Source: Paenibacillus tianmuensis (GTDB taxonomy: Bacteria > Bacillota > Bacilli > Paenibacillales > NBRC-103111). From it: a stretch of 55,432 bases of DNA. The position numbers and the translations under genes were made by a program. A model generated the notes under the pieces. The model had not been told where the DNA came from. It worked only from the letters and a program-made list of their open reading frames with translations, and did no database searches. Below, piece by piece: positions 11,456 to 21,128 of the stretch. Each line of letters begins with the position of its first letter. The stretch's first letter is position 1. The DNA is taken from contig NZ_FMTT01000040.1 in assembly GCF_900100345.1 (NCBI RefSeq), positions 1 to 55,432 on the forward strand, read 5' to 3'.

Positions 11456-11786
11456 TGTCGAAACTATCCACAATGTGCAGGGTTACGAAATTTTCATTAT
11501 ACAGAGGCACTGAAAATTGTTCACAGAGATATCCACAGGCTGTTGATAACATTATTGAAATAAATCCGTATCCACAAAAGAAAACATATTCATGATATCA
11601 AAAAAGACCCGCGTTAGCAATGGAATGTTTGGGATTATCCACATACCCAAGACCTTGTGTATTTAAGTTATCAACAGCACTAGATATTGTTTATAATCTG
11701 TTTACAATTCGCCAAGAGCCGTGAAAAACCCGATTTTTTTATTCACAGGGGAGAAATGGTCGAATTAGGCCGCAGCCTGTGCATAA
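11456..11786. other. oriC: oriC DnaA-box cluster upstream of dnaA
   Basis: The non-coding 11385-11890 stretch holds many DnaA-box matches: TTATCCACA perfect at 11635-11643, and one-mismatch forms at 11464-11472 (CTATCCACA), 11529-11537 (ATATCCACA), 11568-11576 (GTATCCACA), 11541-11549 (TGTTGATAA), 11668-11676 (TTATCAACA), 11739-11747 (TTATTCACA) and 11778-11786 (TGTGCATAA), plus TGTTTATAA at 11688-11696. A Spo0A-box match TGTCGAA (11456-11462) lies next to the first box. With the dnaA-dnaN unwinding element this forms a bipartite origin. Confidence 0.88.
11496..11523 (-). promoter_or_regulatory. Probable dnaA promoter
   Basis: On the minus strand TATAAT (11496-11501) lies 16 nt downstream of TGAACA (11518-11523). 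DnaA-box variants lie at 11529-11537, just upstream of it, and at 11464-11472, near the start of the transcript, as expected for DnaA autorepression. The -35 box is weak. Confidence 0.5.
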
Positions 11787-11805
11787 CTTTTTTACAGGCT
11801 GGAAG

Positions 11806-11834
11806 TTGACTTTTGGCACATAAAGTGGTTTAAT
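11806..11834 (+). promoter_or_regulatory. rpmH promoter
   Basis: TTGACT (11806-11811) and TTTAAT (11829-11834) are separated by 17 nt, about 55 nt before the rpmH start codon and directed away from dnaA. Confidence 0.7.
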
Positions 11835-11890
11835 GTTAAAAGGTATTTTTGGGGATTGGGAACGAAATCCTTTGAGGAGGTGCACGATAA

Positions 11891-12025
11891 ATGAAACCGA
11901 CTTTCCAACCGAACGTTAGAAAGCGCAAAAAAGTTCACGGCTTCCGTAAAAGAATGAGTACGAAGAACGGCCGCAAAGTATTGGCTGCTCGCCGTCTAAA
12001 AGGAAGAAAAGTACTGAGCGCATAA
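11891..12025 (+). CDS. rpmH: 50S ribosomal protein L34
   Basis: Translation of the plus strand gives a 44-residue, very basic protein that starts [18 protein letters not shown] and ends [10 protein letters not shown], the L34 pattern. GAGGAGGTG sits 8-9 nt before the ATG. It is the first gene rightward from oriC, as in most bacteria. A terminator follows at once, so rnpA expression depends on read-through or its own promoter. Confidence 0.98.
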   Translation: MKPTFQPNVRKRKKVHGFRKRMSTKNGRKVLAARRLKGRKVLSA

Positions 12026-12032
12026 GACGAGA

Positions 12033-12056
12033 GACCACTGTCAGGTGGTCTTTTTT
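12033..12056 (+). terminator. Terminator after rpmH
   Basis: GACCAC and GTGGTC form a stem around a 6-nt loop, followed by TTTTTT. Confidence 0.88.
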
Positions 12057-12125
12057 GTTGCATTCGTTTAAAACGGGACGAATTCGCGAACGATAGGGAA
12101 GCCCAGGCTACTCAAGGATTGACCA

Positions 12126-12506
12126 ATGGAGCGATGCCGCGTGGAAAAGAAAAACCGACTGACCAAAAGAGAATATTTCGATAAGGTATATCGTCACGGC
12201 AAATCCGCTGCGAATCACCAGTTCGTTCTGTATAATAAAGCGCAGCCGCAGCAGGCTTCGTTTCGGCTTGGAGTTTCGGTCAGCAAGAAGCTCGGCAACG
12301 CCGTTGTGCGCAACCGGATCCGGCGTCTTCTCAAAGAGATCGTGCGATTGAACGCCGCCCGGATTCCGGGAGGGTACGATCTGATCCTCATTGCCAGGAA
12401 GCCGGCGGCCGAAATGTCCTATCACGAGATGGAAAAAAGCGTGCTGCACGTGTTCAAGCGCGCATCGCTGCTGCTGCGCAAAGAAAATAGTCCGGGACCC
12501 GGCTGA
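12126..12506 (+). CDS. rnpA: Ribonuclease P protein component
   Basis: RnpA is the protein cofactor of RNase P, which matures the 5' ends of tRNAs. The 126-residue basic protein has the family signature NAVVRNRIRRLLKE (about 59-72) and RLTKREYF at the N-terminus. The ATG at 12126 follows AAGGATTG at 7 nt; a GTG at 12141 preceded by GGAG is an alternative start giving a protein five residues shorter and closer to B. subtilis. It sits between rpmH and yidC in the classic order. Confidence 0.95.
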   Translation: MERCRVEKKNRLTKREYFDKVYRHGKSAANHQFVLYNKAQPQQASFRLGVSVSKKLGNAVVRNRIRRLLKEIVRLNAARIPGGYDLILIARKPAAEMSYHEMEKSVLHVFKRASLLLRKENSPGPG

Positions 12507-12621
12507 GCTTCGCGATGGTATGCTGGCCTCTAGGCCGGCGATTCGCGGGGATCAGTTTCTTTGTGTCCAAAGATATGATATAGTTGATTATTGGAAAAGA
12601 TGATACTGGGAGGATACTCTT

Positions 12622-13356
12622 TTGACGCGCCGATTACTGAAATATATACCGCTCGTGTCGGTATTGCTGCTGCTGGCCGGATGCAGTCCCGCCAACGCCC
12701 CCATCGATCCGGCCAATAGCACTTGGGACAAGTATGCCGTAGGACCGCTGGCCAATACGCTTGACTGGTTCGCCAACCTGCTCGGCGGGCAGTACGGATT
12801 ATCGATTCTTGTCGTAACGATTATTATCCGGCTCATTATATTGCCGTTGACGTTGAAACAATACAAAAGCTCGAAGAAGATGCAGGAGATACAGCCGGAA
12901 CTGCAGAAGATGAAGGAAAAATATAAAGACGACCCGAAGAAGCAGCAGGAAGAGACGATGAAGCTGTTTCAGAAGGAAGGCGTCAATCCGCTTGCCGGTT
13001 GTCTTCCGATGCTTGTGCAGATGCCGATTTTGATTGCGCTTTACAATGCGATCATGCGCAACCATCACATCGGCGAGCATTCCTTCTTGTGGATGCAGCT
13101 CGGCACGAAAGATCCTTATTATATCCTGCCGCTCCTGGCTGCGCTAACGACGTACTTGCAGCAAAAAATGATGTCGTCGCAAATGAACCCGCAAATGCAA
13201 AGCCTGATGTTTATTTTCCCGATTCTTATTTTCGTGATGGCGATGAATTTCGCTTCGGCGCTGCCGCTTTACTGGGTATACAGCAACGTGTTCACCGTTG
13301 TTCAATCTTACTTTATTTATGGTGTACCTAATAAAAAGGGCGGATCTAAAAAGTAA
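12622..13356 (+). CDS. yidC: Membrane protein insertase YidC / SpoIIIJ
   Basis: YidC inserts proteins into the membrane; in Bacillus the SpoIIIJ form is also needed for sporulation. The 244-residue protein is a predicted lipoprotein (lipobox LLAGC, lipidated cysteine near residue 21), followed by about five membrane segments. The segment after the first (KQYKSSKKMQEIQPELQKMK) is the charged cytoplasmic loop typical of the family. The start is TTG, 7 nt after GGGAGGA. The tail is lysine rich (NKKGGSKK). khpB follows after 12 nt, as in Bacillus. Confidence 0.95.
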   Translation: MTRRLLKYIPLVSVLLLLAGCSPANAPIDPANSTWDKYAVGPLANTLDWFANLLGGQYGLSILVVTIIIRLIILPLTLKQYKSSKKMQEIQPELQKMKEKYKDDPKKQQEETMKLFQKEGVNPLAGCLPMLVQMPILIALYNAIMRNHHIGEHSFLWMQLGTKDPYYILPLLAALTTYLQQKMMSSQMNPQMQSLMFIFPILIFVMAMNFASALPLYWVYSNVFTVVQSYFIYGVPNKKGGSKK

Positions 13357-13368
13357 GGGTGCGATGAT

Positions 13369-13986
13369 ATGAAGAAAATCGTGGTTACGGGTAAAACGAT
13401 TGACGATGCCGTCAAAAACGGACTCGGGCAGCTGGGTGTGCCGGAGGAACGGGTGAAAATCAGCGTGCTGGAGCAGCCCTCCAAGGGCTTGTTCGGCCTC
13501 ATCGGGGCGAAGGACGCCCGGGTGGAGCTTGAGCTGCTGCCTGATGCGATCGAGGAAGCGGTCGCGTTCCTGCAGGAGGTTCTTCGCAGCATGAAGCTTG
13601 ACGTGCGGATCGAACAAAAACAGGACAAGGACGGTACGCAGCTTCATCTGCACGGCTCGGAGCTCGGCATGCTGATCGGGCGCCGCGGGCAGACACTTGA
13701 TGCGCTGCAGTACTTGGTCAATATTGTCGCCAACCGCTTTTCGGATCGGCATGTGCGCATCGTTCTGGACGCCGAGCAGTTTCGCGAGCGCCGGACCAAG
13801 ACGCTGCAGGAGCTGGCTGACCGGCTGGCGGAACGCGTCGTCCGGACGCGCAAGGAAGTGGTGCTGGAGCCGATGTCGCCTGCGGAGCGCAAGGTGATTC
13901 ACTCTTGGCTGCAGCAGCACGACAAGGTTCGCACGTTCAGCCGCGGAGACGAGCCGAACCGCCGAATCGTTATCGTTTTACGTTGA
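13369..13986 (+). CDS. khpB: RNA-binding protein KhpB (Jag / SpoIIIJ-associated)
   Basis: The 205-residue protein has three parts: an N-terminal Jag_N domain (about 1-55, ending in KGLFGLIGAKDARV), a KH domain with the GxxG loop IGRRGQT (about 103-110), and a C-terminal R3H domain (EPMSPAERKVIHSWLQ). KhpB with KhpA binds RNA and affects cell division and elongation in Gram-positive bacteria. It is coupled to yidC and ends at a terminator. Confidence 0.94.
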   Translation: MKKIVVTGKTIDDAVKNGLGQLGVPEERVKISVLEQPSKGLFGLIGAKDARVELELLPDAIEEAVAFLQEVLRSMKLDVRIEQKQDKDGTQLHLHGSELGMLIGRRGQTLDALQYLVNIVANRFSDRHVRIVLDAEQFRERRTKTLQELADRLAERVVRTRKEVVLEPMSPAERKVIHSWLQQHDKVRTFSRGDEPNRRIVIVLR

Positions 13987-13996
13987 TTGCCACATT

Positions 13997-14034
13997 GCAA
14001 TGATGTCATGTCCGTAATGACTTCATTGCTTTTT
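13997..14034 (+). terminator. Terminator after khpB
   Basis: GCAATGA pairs with TCATTGC, with an inner GTCAT/ATGAC stem, followed by TTTTTCTTT. Confidence 0.85.
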
Positions 14035-14070
14035 CTTTAATTATGGAGAAAGTCAGATTGAGGTGCTATC

Positions 14071-15447
14071 ATGAATCAAGACACCATTGCGGCGATTGCC
14101 ACCCCGATGGGTGAAGGAGGAATCGCGGTCATTCGCGTCAGCGGTGATGAAGCGGTACCTGTGTGCGATAAAATTTTTACAGGGAAATCGAAGCTTGCGG
14201 ATGTGCCGACGCATACGGTGAATTACGGCTATATTCGCGATCCGGAAACCGGGGCCCAGGTGGAGGAATCGCTCGTGACGGTGATGCGGGCGCCGCGGTC
14301 GTTTACGAAGGAAGACGTAGTCGAAATCAGCTGTCACGGGGGTTTCGTCTCGGTGCGGAAGGTGCTGGATCTGCTGCTGGAGCACGGAGCGCGGCTGGCC
14401 GAGCCGGGCGAGTTCACGAAGCGCGCCTTTTTAAACGGCCGGATCGACTTGTCCCAGGCAGAGGCGGTCATCGACCTGATCCGCGCCAAGTCGGACCGGG
14501 CGTTTCGCATTGCGCTCAAGCAGTCGGAGGGCAGCCTATCGAAAACGATCAAAGAGCTTCGCCACCGGCTCGTCGAGCTGATGGCGCACATCGAGGTCAA
14601 TATTGATTACCCCGAGCACGATGTCGAAGAGATGACAAACGCTTTTATCAAAGAGAAATGTGCGGACGCGCTGTCGGATATCGAACGCATGCTGACGACG
14701 GCCCAGCAGGGCAAAATTTTGCGGGAAGGCCTGGTTACGGCGATCGTCGGCCGGCCGAATGTCGGCAAGTCGTCGCTGCTCAATACGCTGGCGCAGGAGG
14801 AGCGGGCCATTGTCACCGATATTGCTGGGACGACCCGCGATGTGGTGGAGGAGTACGTGCATGTGAACGGCATCCCACTGAAGCTGCTCGATACGGCCGG
14901 GATTCGGGAAACGTCGGATCTGGTCGAGCAGATCGGTGTGGAAAAGTCGCGCCAAGCGCTGTCGGACGCGGATCTGATCCTGTTCGTATGCAATGGGGCG
15001 GAGCCGCTGCAGCCGGATGAGTATGTGCTGATCGACCAGTTGAAGGACCGTCAGGTGATCGCGATTATCAACAAGCAGGATCTTCCGCAGCTTATTGAGG
15101 AAGAGGTTTTGAAGTCGGCGTTTGGTGAGGACCGGGTTGTGCGGATGTCGCTGCTTGCCCAGCAAGGCATCACGGACTTGGAAAAAGCTATTGCTAGTAT
15201 TTTTTTCAGCGGTCAGGTAGAATCAAGTGACCTGACTTATGTGAGCAACGCTCGTCATATTCATCTGCTGAAGCAGGCCAGATCAGCTCTGACGGAGGCA
15301 CACGAAGCAGCGGAGGCTTTTGTGCCGATCGATATGATTCAAATCGACATTCGTAACGCTTGGGAGCACCTCGGGGAAGTTATCGGGGACTCGGTAAGCG
15401 AATCGTTAATAGATCAGATTTTTTCACAATTTTGTTTAGGTAAATAA
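14071..15447 (+). CDS. mnmE: tRNA uridine-5-carboxymethylaminomethyl modification GTPase MnmE
   Basis: MnmE works with MnmG to modify U34 of certain tRNAs. The 458-residue protein has an N-terminal formyl-THF-binding domain, an inserted G domain with G1 GRPNVGKSS (227-235), G2 GTTRD, G3 DTAG, G4 NKQD, and the C-terminal catalytic CxGK motif (CLGK, C455). The start ATG follows GAGGTG. mnmG starts 30 nt after its stop, so the two are co-transcribed. Confidence 0.98.
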   Translation: MNQDTIAAIATPMGEGGIAVIRVSGDEAVPVCDKIFTGKSKLADVPTHTVNYGYIRDPETGAQVEESLVTVMRAPRSFTKEDVVEISCHGGFVSVRKVLDLLLEHGARLAEPGEFTKRAFLNGRIDLSQAEAVIDLIRAKSDRAFRIALKQSEGSLSKTIKELRHRLVELMAHIEVNIDYPEHDVEEMTNAFIKEKCADALSDIERMLTTAQQGKILREGLVTAIVGRPNVGKSSLLNTLAQEERAIVTDIAGTTRDVVEEYVHVNGIPLKLLDTAGIRETSDLVEQIGVEKSRQALSDADLILFVCNGAEPLQPDEYVLIDQLKDRQVIAIINKQDLPQLIEEEVLKSAFGEDRVVRMSLLAQQGITDLEKAIASIFFSGQVESSDLTYVSNARHIHLLKQARSALTEAHEAAEAFVPIDMIQIDIRNAWEHLGEVIGDSVSESLIDQIFSQFCLGK

Positions 15448-15477
15448 TTTCTCCAAAAGGGTTAGGAGGTTGGGAGA

Positions 15478-17367
15478 ATGACTTACATTGCAGGTCAATA
15501 TGATGTCATTGTGATCGGAGCCGGTCATGCCGGTAGCGAAGCGGCTTTGGCGGCGGCCCGGATGGGCTGCGAGACGCTGCTGCTTACAATCAATCTGGAT
15601 ATGATCGCTTTTATGCCGTGTAACCCTTCCGTCGGCGGACCGGCGAAAGGGCACGTTGTGCGTGAAATCGATGCGATTGGCGGTGAAATGGGCCGCAACA
15701 TCGACAAAACGTATATTCAAATGCGCATGCTGAACACGGGGAAAGGACCGGCTGTGCATGCCTTGCGGGCGCAAGCCGATAAATTTTTGTATCAACACAC
15801 GATGAAGGAAACGATTGAGAAACAGGACCGCTTGACGCTTCGTCAAGGTATGGTCGAAGAACTGATCGTCGAGGATGGCGTGTGCAAAGGTGTCGTTACA
15901 AAAAGCGGCGCCGTCTATATGGGGAAAACGGTCGTACTGACGACAGGCACGTACCTGCGCGGCAAGATCATTATGGGCGAGCTGATGTATGAGAGCGGAC
16001 CGAACAACCAGCAGCCGGCCGTCAAGCTGTCGGAAAATCTGCGCAAGCACGGTCTGGAGCTGGTCCGCTTTAAGACGGGGACGCCGCCGCGGGTGCATGA
16101 GGATACGATCGATTTTAGCCAAACATCGATTCAGCCCGGGGACGAGAAACCGAAATTTTTCTCCTACGATACGACGGAGGAAGTGCCGAATCAGCTGCCT
16201 TGCTGGCTAACCTATACGTCAGAGGAAACGCATCAAATCATCAACGATAACTTGCACCGGGCTCCGATGTTCTCCGGAGCGATCGAAGGAACGGGACCAA
16301 GATACTGCCCGTCCATCGAAGATAAGATCGTACGCTTCAGCGACAAGCCGAAGCACCAAATTTTCCTGGAGCCGGAAGGCCGCAATACGAAGGAATACTA
16401 CGTACAAGGGCTTTCTACGAGTATGCCCGAAGATGTGCAGCTGCAAATTCTCCGCTCGATTCCGGGGCTGGAGAAGGTCGAAATGATGCGCACCGGATAC
16501 GCTATCGAGTACGATGCCGTGATTCCGACGCAGCTAAAGCCGTCGCTTGAGACGAAGATGATTGACGGGCTGTTTACCGCCGGGCAAATTAACGGCACCT
16601 CCGGCTACGAAGAGGCGGCAGGACAAGGGATTATGGCCGGAATCAATGCGGCCCGCAAAGTGCAAGGGAAGGAAGCTGTTGTTCTGGATCGTTCCGAAGC
16701 TTACATCGGAGTGATGATCGACGACTTGGTGACGAAAGGGACGAGCGAGCCTTACCGCTTGCTGACGTCGCGTGCCGAGTACCGCTTGCTGCTCCGCCAC
16801 GATAATGCGGATTTGCGGTTGACCCAGCTTGGTTACGATATCGGCCTGATTCCGGAAGAACGGTATGCACGGTATCAGGAGAAAGTACGTCTTGTCGAAG
16901 CCGAGCTTGAGCGGCTTAAAACGACGAAGACAAAACCGACGCAGGAGGTTCAAGCGATGCTTGCTTCGCTCGGCAGCGCCGAACTGAACAACTCCGTCGA
17001 TCTGTTGTCCTTGCTCCGCCGGCCGGAAGTGACTTACGAGCACATTCATGGCATTTCTCCGGCTCCCTATGAGCTCATGGAGGACATGAAGGAGCAGGTC
17101 GAAATTCAAGTGAAATACAGCGGCTATATTGAGAAGCAGCTTGCACAAGTGGAACGGCTTCGGAAAATGGAGAAAAAGCGGATTCCGGACGATATCATTT
17201 ACGATGGAATTCACGGAATCGCCACCGAAGCGAAGCAAAAGCTGGCGAAAATCCGTCCGATCTCCATCGGTCAAGCTTCCCGTATTGGCGGCGTTACGCC
17301 AGCGGACATCTCCATTTTGCTTGTTCATTTAGAGCATTACAATAAAGTCGTTGCAGCCAGAGGTTAA
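15478..17367 (+). CDS. mnmG: tRNA uridine-5-carboxymethylaminomethyl modification enzyme MnmG (GidA)
   Basis: The 629-residue FAD protein is the partner of MnmE. The Rossmann motif [14 protein letters not shown] is at about residues 10-23; the family segments [12 protein letters not shown] and [17 protein letters not shown] follow. The C-terminal helical domain contains [16 protein letters not shown]. The ATG lies about 7 nt after TTAGGAGG. It is followed, with no gap, by rsmG. Confidence 0.98.
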   Translation: MTYIAGQYDVIVIGAGHAGSEAALAAARMGCETLLLTINLDMIAFMPCNPSVGGPAKGHVVREIDAIGGEMGRNIDKTYIQMRMLNTGKGPAVHALRAQADKFLYQHTMKETIEKQDRLTLRQGMVEELIVEDGVCKGVVTKSGAVYMGKTVVLTTGTYLRGKIIMGELMYESGPNNQQPAVKLSENLRKHGLELVRFKTGTPPRVHEDTIDFSQTSIQPGDEKPKFFSYDTTEEVPNQLPCWLTYTSEETHQIINDNLHRAPMFSGAIEGTGPRYCPSIEDKIVRFSDKPKHQIFLEPEGRNTKEYYVQGLSTSMPEDVQLQILRSIPGLEKVEMMRTGYAIEYDAVIPTQLKPSLETKMIDGLFTAGQINGTSGYEEAAGQGIMAGINAARKVQGKEAVVLDRSEAYIGVMIDDLVTKGTSEPYRLLTSRAEYRLLLRHDNADLRLTQLGYDIGLIPEERYARYQEKVRLVEAELERLKTTKTKPTQEVQAMLASLGSAELNNSVDLLSLLRRPEVTYEHIHGISPAPYELMEDMKEQVEIQVKYSGYIEKQLAQVERLRKMEKKRIPDDIIYDGIHGIATEAKQKLAKIRPISIGQASRIGGVTPADISILLVHLEHYNKVVAARG

Positions 17368-17368
17368 T

Positions 17369-18091
17369 ATGGACGCCGTACAACAACAATTTACTGAACT
17401 GTTGAAAGAGAAGGGCATCGAACTGACGGAAGCGCAGCTTCATCAGTTCGAGCTCTATTACCAAGAGCTCGTCGAATGGAACGAGCGTATGAATTTGACG
17501 GGGATTACAGAGAGAGAACAAGTGTACGTGAAGCATTTTTATGATTCTCTCTCTGTTTCTTTTTTTATTCCGATGGAACACATTCGTTCCATTGCGGATA
17601 TCGGATCAGGAGCCGGATTTCCGAGCATTCCTTTGAAGATTGTTTATCCCCATGTGCACGTCACGATCGTCGATTCGCTCAACAAGCGGATACAGTTTTT
17701 AACGCATCTGGGAAATACGCTTGGATTGACGGACGTGCAATTCATTCATGGACGTGCAGAAGACGTTGCGCGTATGCCTGAACATCGGGATCGTTATGAT
17801 CTCGCCACCGCGAGGGCTGTTGCCCGGTTAGCTGTTCTTAACGAATTTTGTCTTCCCTTTGTGAAACCTGGTGGGAGGTTTACTTCCATGAAAGGGCAGG
17901 ACGTTCAAGCAGAGTTAGAGGAAGCTGCGCTTAGCCTGAAAGAGTTAAAAGGTAAATGGAACCATACATATCGTTTTCAGCTTCCTTTGGAAGAATCGAC
18001 CAGACACATTATTGACATAGAAAAGACAGCTCCAACTTCCAAAAAGTATCCCAGAAAAGCGGGAACTCCTTTGAAGTCGCCGCTAGTTTAA
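17369..18091 (+). CDS. rsmG: 16S rRNA (guanine-N7) methyltransferase RsmG (GidB)
   Basis: RsmG methylates G527 of 16S rRNA (E. coli numbering) using S-adenosylmethionine. The 240-residue protein carries the SAM motif IADIGSGAGFPSIPLKI. A TTG at 17351 would overlap mnmG, but the ATG at 17369, one base after the mnmG stop with AGAGGT 5 nt upstream, matches the family N-terminus. The gene is the last of the mnmE-mnmG-rsmG unit; its 3' end is followed by a parS site and a terminator. Confidence 0.96.
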   Translation: MDAVQQQFTELLKEKGIELTEAQLHQFELYYQELVEWNERMNLTGITEREQVYVKHFYDSLSVSFFIPMEHIRSIADIGSGAGFPSIPLKIVYPHVHVTIVDSLNKRIQFLTHLGNTLGLTDVQFIHGRAEDVARMPEHRDRYDLATARAVARLAVLNEFCLPFVKPGGRFTSMKGQDVQAELEEAALSLKELKGKWNHTYRFQLPLEESTRHIIDIEKTAPTSKKYPRKAGTPLKSPLV

Positions 18092-18094
18092 CGG

Positions 18095-18110
18095 TGTTCC
18101 ACGTGGAACA
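18095..18110. promoter_or_regulatory. parS centromere-like site 1
   Basis: A perfect 16-bp palindrome TGTTCCACGTGGAACA lies 3 nt after the rsmG stop. It matches the bacterial parS consensus bound by ParB (Spo0J), which loads here and spreads to organise the origin. Confidence 0.95.
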
Positions 18111-18114
18111 TTTT

Positions 18115-18136
18115 GGAGCAGGCGGCTCCTTTTTTT
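18115..18136 (+). terminator. Terminator after rsmG
   Basis: GGAGC and GCTCC enclose a 5-nt loop, followed by six or more T residues. It lies immediately after the parS site. Confidence 0.85.
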
Positions 18137-18251
18137 ATGAGGAACTGAAACAAACTTCTTCAAAGACGTTTGCAGGATTTTGAGCATATTTGGAGAATTG
18201 TTTATAGAGTGGGTATTCATTATCGGTGAAAAAGATCGGGTGGTTATCGTA

Positions 18252-19070
18252 ATGAAGGAACAAATCTCAAAATTGTTTGGTTTTGCTGAAAAAGCGTCGA
18301 CTGACGAAGTGAAAAATGTTCCTGTCAATGACATCGTTCCAAGTCCCTACCAACCTCGAACGATTTTTGACGATGAGCGGATTGATGAACTGTGTCAAAC
18401 GATTAAGACACATGGTGTTATTCAGCCGATTGTTGTGCGACTTCGGAATAACCGTTACGAATTAATTGCCGGAGAGCGCAGATGGCGTGCTGTAAAAAAG
18501 CTGGGAAATGCAACGATCCCGGCGATTATTCGCGATTTTAACGATTCGCAAGCGGCATCGATTGCTCTTATCGAGAATTTGCAGCGGGAAGGCTTAACTG
18601 CGATCGAGGAAGCGATAGCTTACCAGCAGTTGATCGATCTGCACAGTTTGACGCAGGAAAGTCTGGCGCAGCGACTTGGGAAAAGTCAATCGACGATTGC
18701 AAACAAGATCCGGCTTCTTCAGCTGAGCCAGCCGGTGAAAAATGCATTAATGGAACGGAAAATTACAGAACGGCATGCCAGGGCATTGTTGGCTTTGAAT
18801 CAAGAGGAAGAGCAGTTGCGTGTTCTGGAGGATATTGTAAGTAAAGAGTTGAATGTAAAGCAAACCGAAGCTAGAATCGCCTTTTTGAAAGAAGCGGCGA
18901 AGATTAAGAGCAAAACCAAGCGAGTATCGTTCTCCAAGGATGTACGGTTAGCCCTAAACACGATTCGTCAATCGGTGGATATGGTGACTTCATCCGGCCT
19001 CCCCATTAATACGACGGAACAAGATCACGAAGATCACTATGAGATTGTAATTCGGATTCCAAAGCGGTAA
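18252..19070 (+). CDS. noc: Nucleoid occlusion protein Noc
   Basis: Noc is a ParB-family CTPase that binds Noc-binding sites and keeps the division ring off the nucleoid. The 272-residue protein has [17 protein letters not shown], the GERRWRA motif and ENLQREGL of ParB proteins, and the helix-turn-helix [19 protein letters not shown]. The N-terminus [11 protein letters not shown] is the Noc-type amphipathic segment that binds the membrane, which ParB lacks; this distinguishes it from the parB gene downstream. The ATG at 18252 is chosen over upstream in-frame codons for this match, with a moderate ribosome site GGGTGG. Confidence 0.93.
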   Translation: MKEQISKLFGFAEKASTDEVKNVPVNDIVPSPYQPRTIFDDERIDELCQTIKTHGVIQPIVVRLRNNRYELIAGERRWRAVKKLGNATIPAIIRDFNDSQAASIALIENLQREGLTAIEEAIAYQQLIDLHSLTQESLAQRLGKSQSTIANKIRLLQLSQPVKNALMERKITERHARALLALNQEEEQLRVLEDIVSKELNVKQTEARIAFLKEAAKIKSKTKRVSFSKDVRLALNTIRQSVDMVTSSGLPINTTEQDHEDHYEIVIRIPKR

Positions 19071-19092
19071 AATAGAGAGTAGAGATTTGTTG

Positions 19093-19113
19093 AAGCCTCG
19101 TATGAGGCTTTCG
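19093..19113 (+). terminator. Terminator after noc (weak T-run)
   Basis: AAGCCTC and GAGGCTT form a stem with a 4-nt loop 22 nt after the noc stop; the following TCGTTT is a poor T-tract. Confidence 0.55.
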
Positions 19114-19372
19114 TTTAGCTGTCAGAATACATATTCTCGCAAAAGCATCTATGAATTTCTGATAGTTGGTTGCCCGAATTTTGGGTTCAAAGTATGGTTG
19201 TGATGGGTGACGGGTACAGGCATCTTTGACATGACTTCGATTTGAGTTTTTCTGTGATGATGGGAATGTTTGAGTTTGATAGAGCATTCTATCTTTACTA
19301 GAAAGGCTTTGGCTGAGGCACAAACGTATTTTCCTCGAAATGGCTTCTATTTCGAAGCTTTTCTTACCAACC

Positions 19373-19415
19373 GATCATTGGGGAGGGAATGAAGCTCTCC
19401 AATGATCTTTTTTTT
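19373..19415 (+). terminator. Strong terminator upstream of parA
   Basis: GATCATTGGGGAG (19373-19385) pairs with CTCTCCAATGATC (19395-19407) and is followed by eight T. Together with the weak hairpin above it occupies the 433-nt noc-parA gap, in which no gene is seen. It isolates parA from noc transcription and might end a short transcript of unknown nature from about 19115-19372. Confidence 0.9.
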
Positions 19416-19503
19416 CGCTACTGTCGCTACTTGTATGTCTTCTATTCGACTCCTCGAAAGTATCGAAGTTACTCTAGTTTATATTATTTGAGGTGAACAG
19501 ATT

Positions 19504-20262
19504 TTGGCTAAAATAATCGCCATAACCAACCAGAAGGGTGGGGTTGGCAAGACAACGACATCCGTCAACTTAGGCGCATCATTGGCATCCTTGGGAAAGA
19601 AAGTGCTTCTTGTCGATATCGATCCCCAAGGAAATACGACAAGCGGATTCGGCATTAATAAAGCAGATGTCGTTCACTGTATTTACGACGTTCTTATTAA
19701 CGATGTCCATCCGAATGAGGCTATGGTCGACACGGCCCTGGAAAATTTGAAAATCATCCCTGCTACGATTCAATTGGCCGGCGCGGAAATTGAGCTTGTT
19801 CCGACCATTTCCAGGGAATTGCGTTTGAAAAAGTCACTGCAGTTGGTCAAACATATGTTCGATTACATTCTAATCGATTGTCCGCCATCCTTGGGGATCT
19901 TGACCGTCAATTCGTTAACGGCAGCCGATTCGGTAATTATTCCTATTCAATGCGAATATTATGCTCTGGAAGGCCTGAGCCAATTACTTAACACGGTTCG
20001 GTTGGTTCAAAAGCATCTCAATACGACGCTGCAAATTGAAGGCGTACTGTTGACCATGTTCGATGCGAGAACGAACCTGGGCATGCAGGTGATTGAGGAA
20101 GTAAAAAAGTATTTCCAACAAAAGGTATATCAGACGATCATACCAAGGAATGTCCGATTAAGCGAGGCTCCCAGTCACGGTCAACCGATCATTACGTATG
20201 ATCCGAGATCGAAAGGGGCAGAGGTATACTTGGAGTTGGCAAAGGAAGTGATCGCACTTTGA
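19504..20262 (+). CDS. parA: Chromosome-partitioning ATPase ParA (Soj)
   Basis: ParA acts with ParB and parS in origin segregation, and in Bacillus Soj also controls DnaA. The 252-residue protein has the deviant Walker A motif NQKGGVGKTTT (about 8-18) with the signature lysine, and the VDIDPQGN and DCPPSLG motifs. The start is a TTG codon preceded by GAGGTGA at about 7 nt. The 3' end overlaps parB by 4 nt (TTGA), implying coupled translation. Confidence 0.97.
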   Translation: MAKIIAITNQKGGVGKTTTSVNLGASLASLGKKVLLVDIDPQGNTTSGFGINKADVVHCIYDVLINDVHPNEAMVDTALENLKIIPATIQLAGAEIELVPTISRELRLKKSLQLVKHMFDYILIDCPPSLGILTVNSLTAADSVIIPIQCEYYALEGLSQLLNTVRLVQKHLNTTLQIEGVLLTMFDARTNLGMQVIEEVKKYFQQKVYQTIIPRNVRLSEAPSHGQPIITYDPRSKGAEVYLELAKEVIAL

Positions 20263-21119
20263 GCAAAAAAATCGGATTAGGTAAAGGACTGGATGCACTA
20301 TTGCCCCCGTTGAGCATTAATGAAGACGATAAAGTAGTTGAAATTCCATTGGCTCAGCTTCGGCCGAACCCATATCAGCCTAGACGCAATTTCAACGATG
20401 AGACGATTCAGGAATTGGCCGACTCGATTAAAGAGCATGGTGTCATTCAGCCGATCATCGTCCGCAGTGTTCTTAAAGGATACGAAATTATTGCAGGTGA
20501 GCGGAGATTTCGTGCCTCTCAAGTTTGTGGAAAACCGACGATACCTGCAGTTGTAAAGAAATTCAACGATCAGCAGGTTATGGAAATCGCGTTAATTGAG
20601 AACGTCCAGCGCGAAGATTTGAATGCCTTGGAAATCGCGATAGCTTATCAAGCATTGATCGATCAATTCAAACTGACGCAGGAAGAGCTGTCCCTAAAGG
20701 TAGGGAAGAGCCGTTCACACATTGCAAACTTCCTTCGCCTGCTGCAGCTTCCGGAAGAAGTTAAACAATATGTTTCACGTGGAACATTATCGATGGGACA
20801 TGCTAAAGCGATCGTAGGCTTGAAGGATAAAACGGTCATTAAAGCTTTAGCCGATACCGCGATAAAAGAGCAGTGGAGTGTTCGCGAGCTTGAAGAGGAA
20901 GTAAAAAAGCTGGAAGAAAAAGTGGATTCGAAAAAGATGAAGCCAAAGCCGAAACGTAAAGACCCGTACATTAATCAATTGGAAGAAAGCTTGAGAGAAA
21001 TGTACCGGACGACGGTGAAAATCAAACACAGCAATAACAAAGGGAAGATCGAGTTGTTGTATTATTCAAAAGATGATTTGGATCGTCTGTTGGAGCTACT
21101 CCAAGGAAAAACTTCCTAG
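20259..21119 (+). CDS. parB: Chromosome-partitioning protein ParB (Spo0J)
   Basis: ParB binds parS, slides as a CTP-bound clamp and recruits SMC. The 286-residue protein begins SKKIGLGKGLDALLP, has the CTP-binding motifs GERRFRA and ENVQRED, and the helix-turn-helix LSLKVGKSRSHIANFLRLL. The C-terminal region (about 210-286) is a lysine/glutamate-rich linker and a dimer domain. It starts with TTG overlapping the parA stop. A parS site lies within its coding sequence. Confidence 0.97.
   Translation: MSKKIGLGKGLDALLPPLSINEDDKVVEIPLAQLRPNPYQPRRNFNDETIQELADSIKEHGVIQPIIVRSVLKGYEIIAGERRFRASQVCGKPTIPAVVKKFNDQQVMEIALIENVQREDLNALEIAIAYQALIDQFKLTQEELSLKVGKSRSHIANFLRLLQLPEEVKQYVSRGTLSMGHAKAIVGLKDKTVIKALADTAIKEQWSVRELEEEVKKLEEKVDSKKMKPKPKRKDPYINQLEESLREMYRTTVKIKHSNNKGKIELLYYSKDDLDRLLELLQGKTS
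20771..20786. promoter_or_regulatory. parS site 2, inside parB
   Basis: TGTTTCACGTGGAACA; its complement TGTTCCACGTGAAACA is the form best known from the B. subtilis spo0J gene. It encodes part of the YVSRGTL stretch of ParB. Confidence 0.95.
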
Positions 21120-21128
21120 CGATGATGG

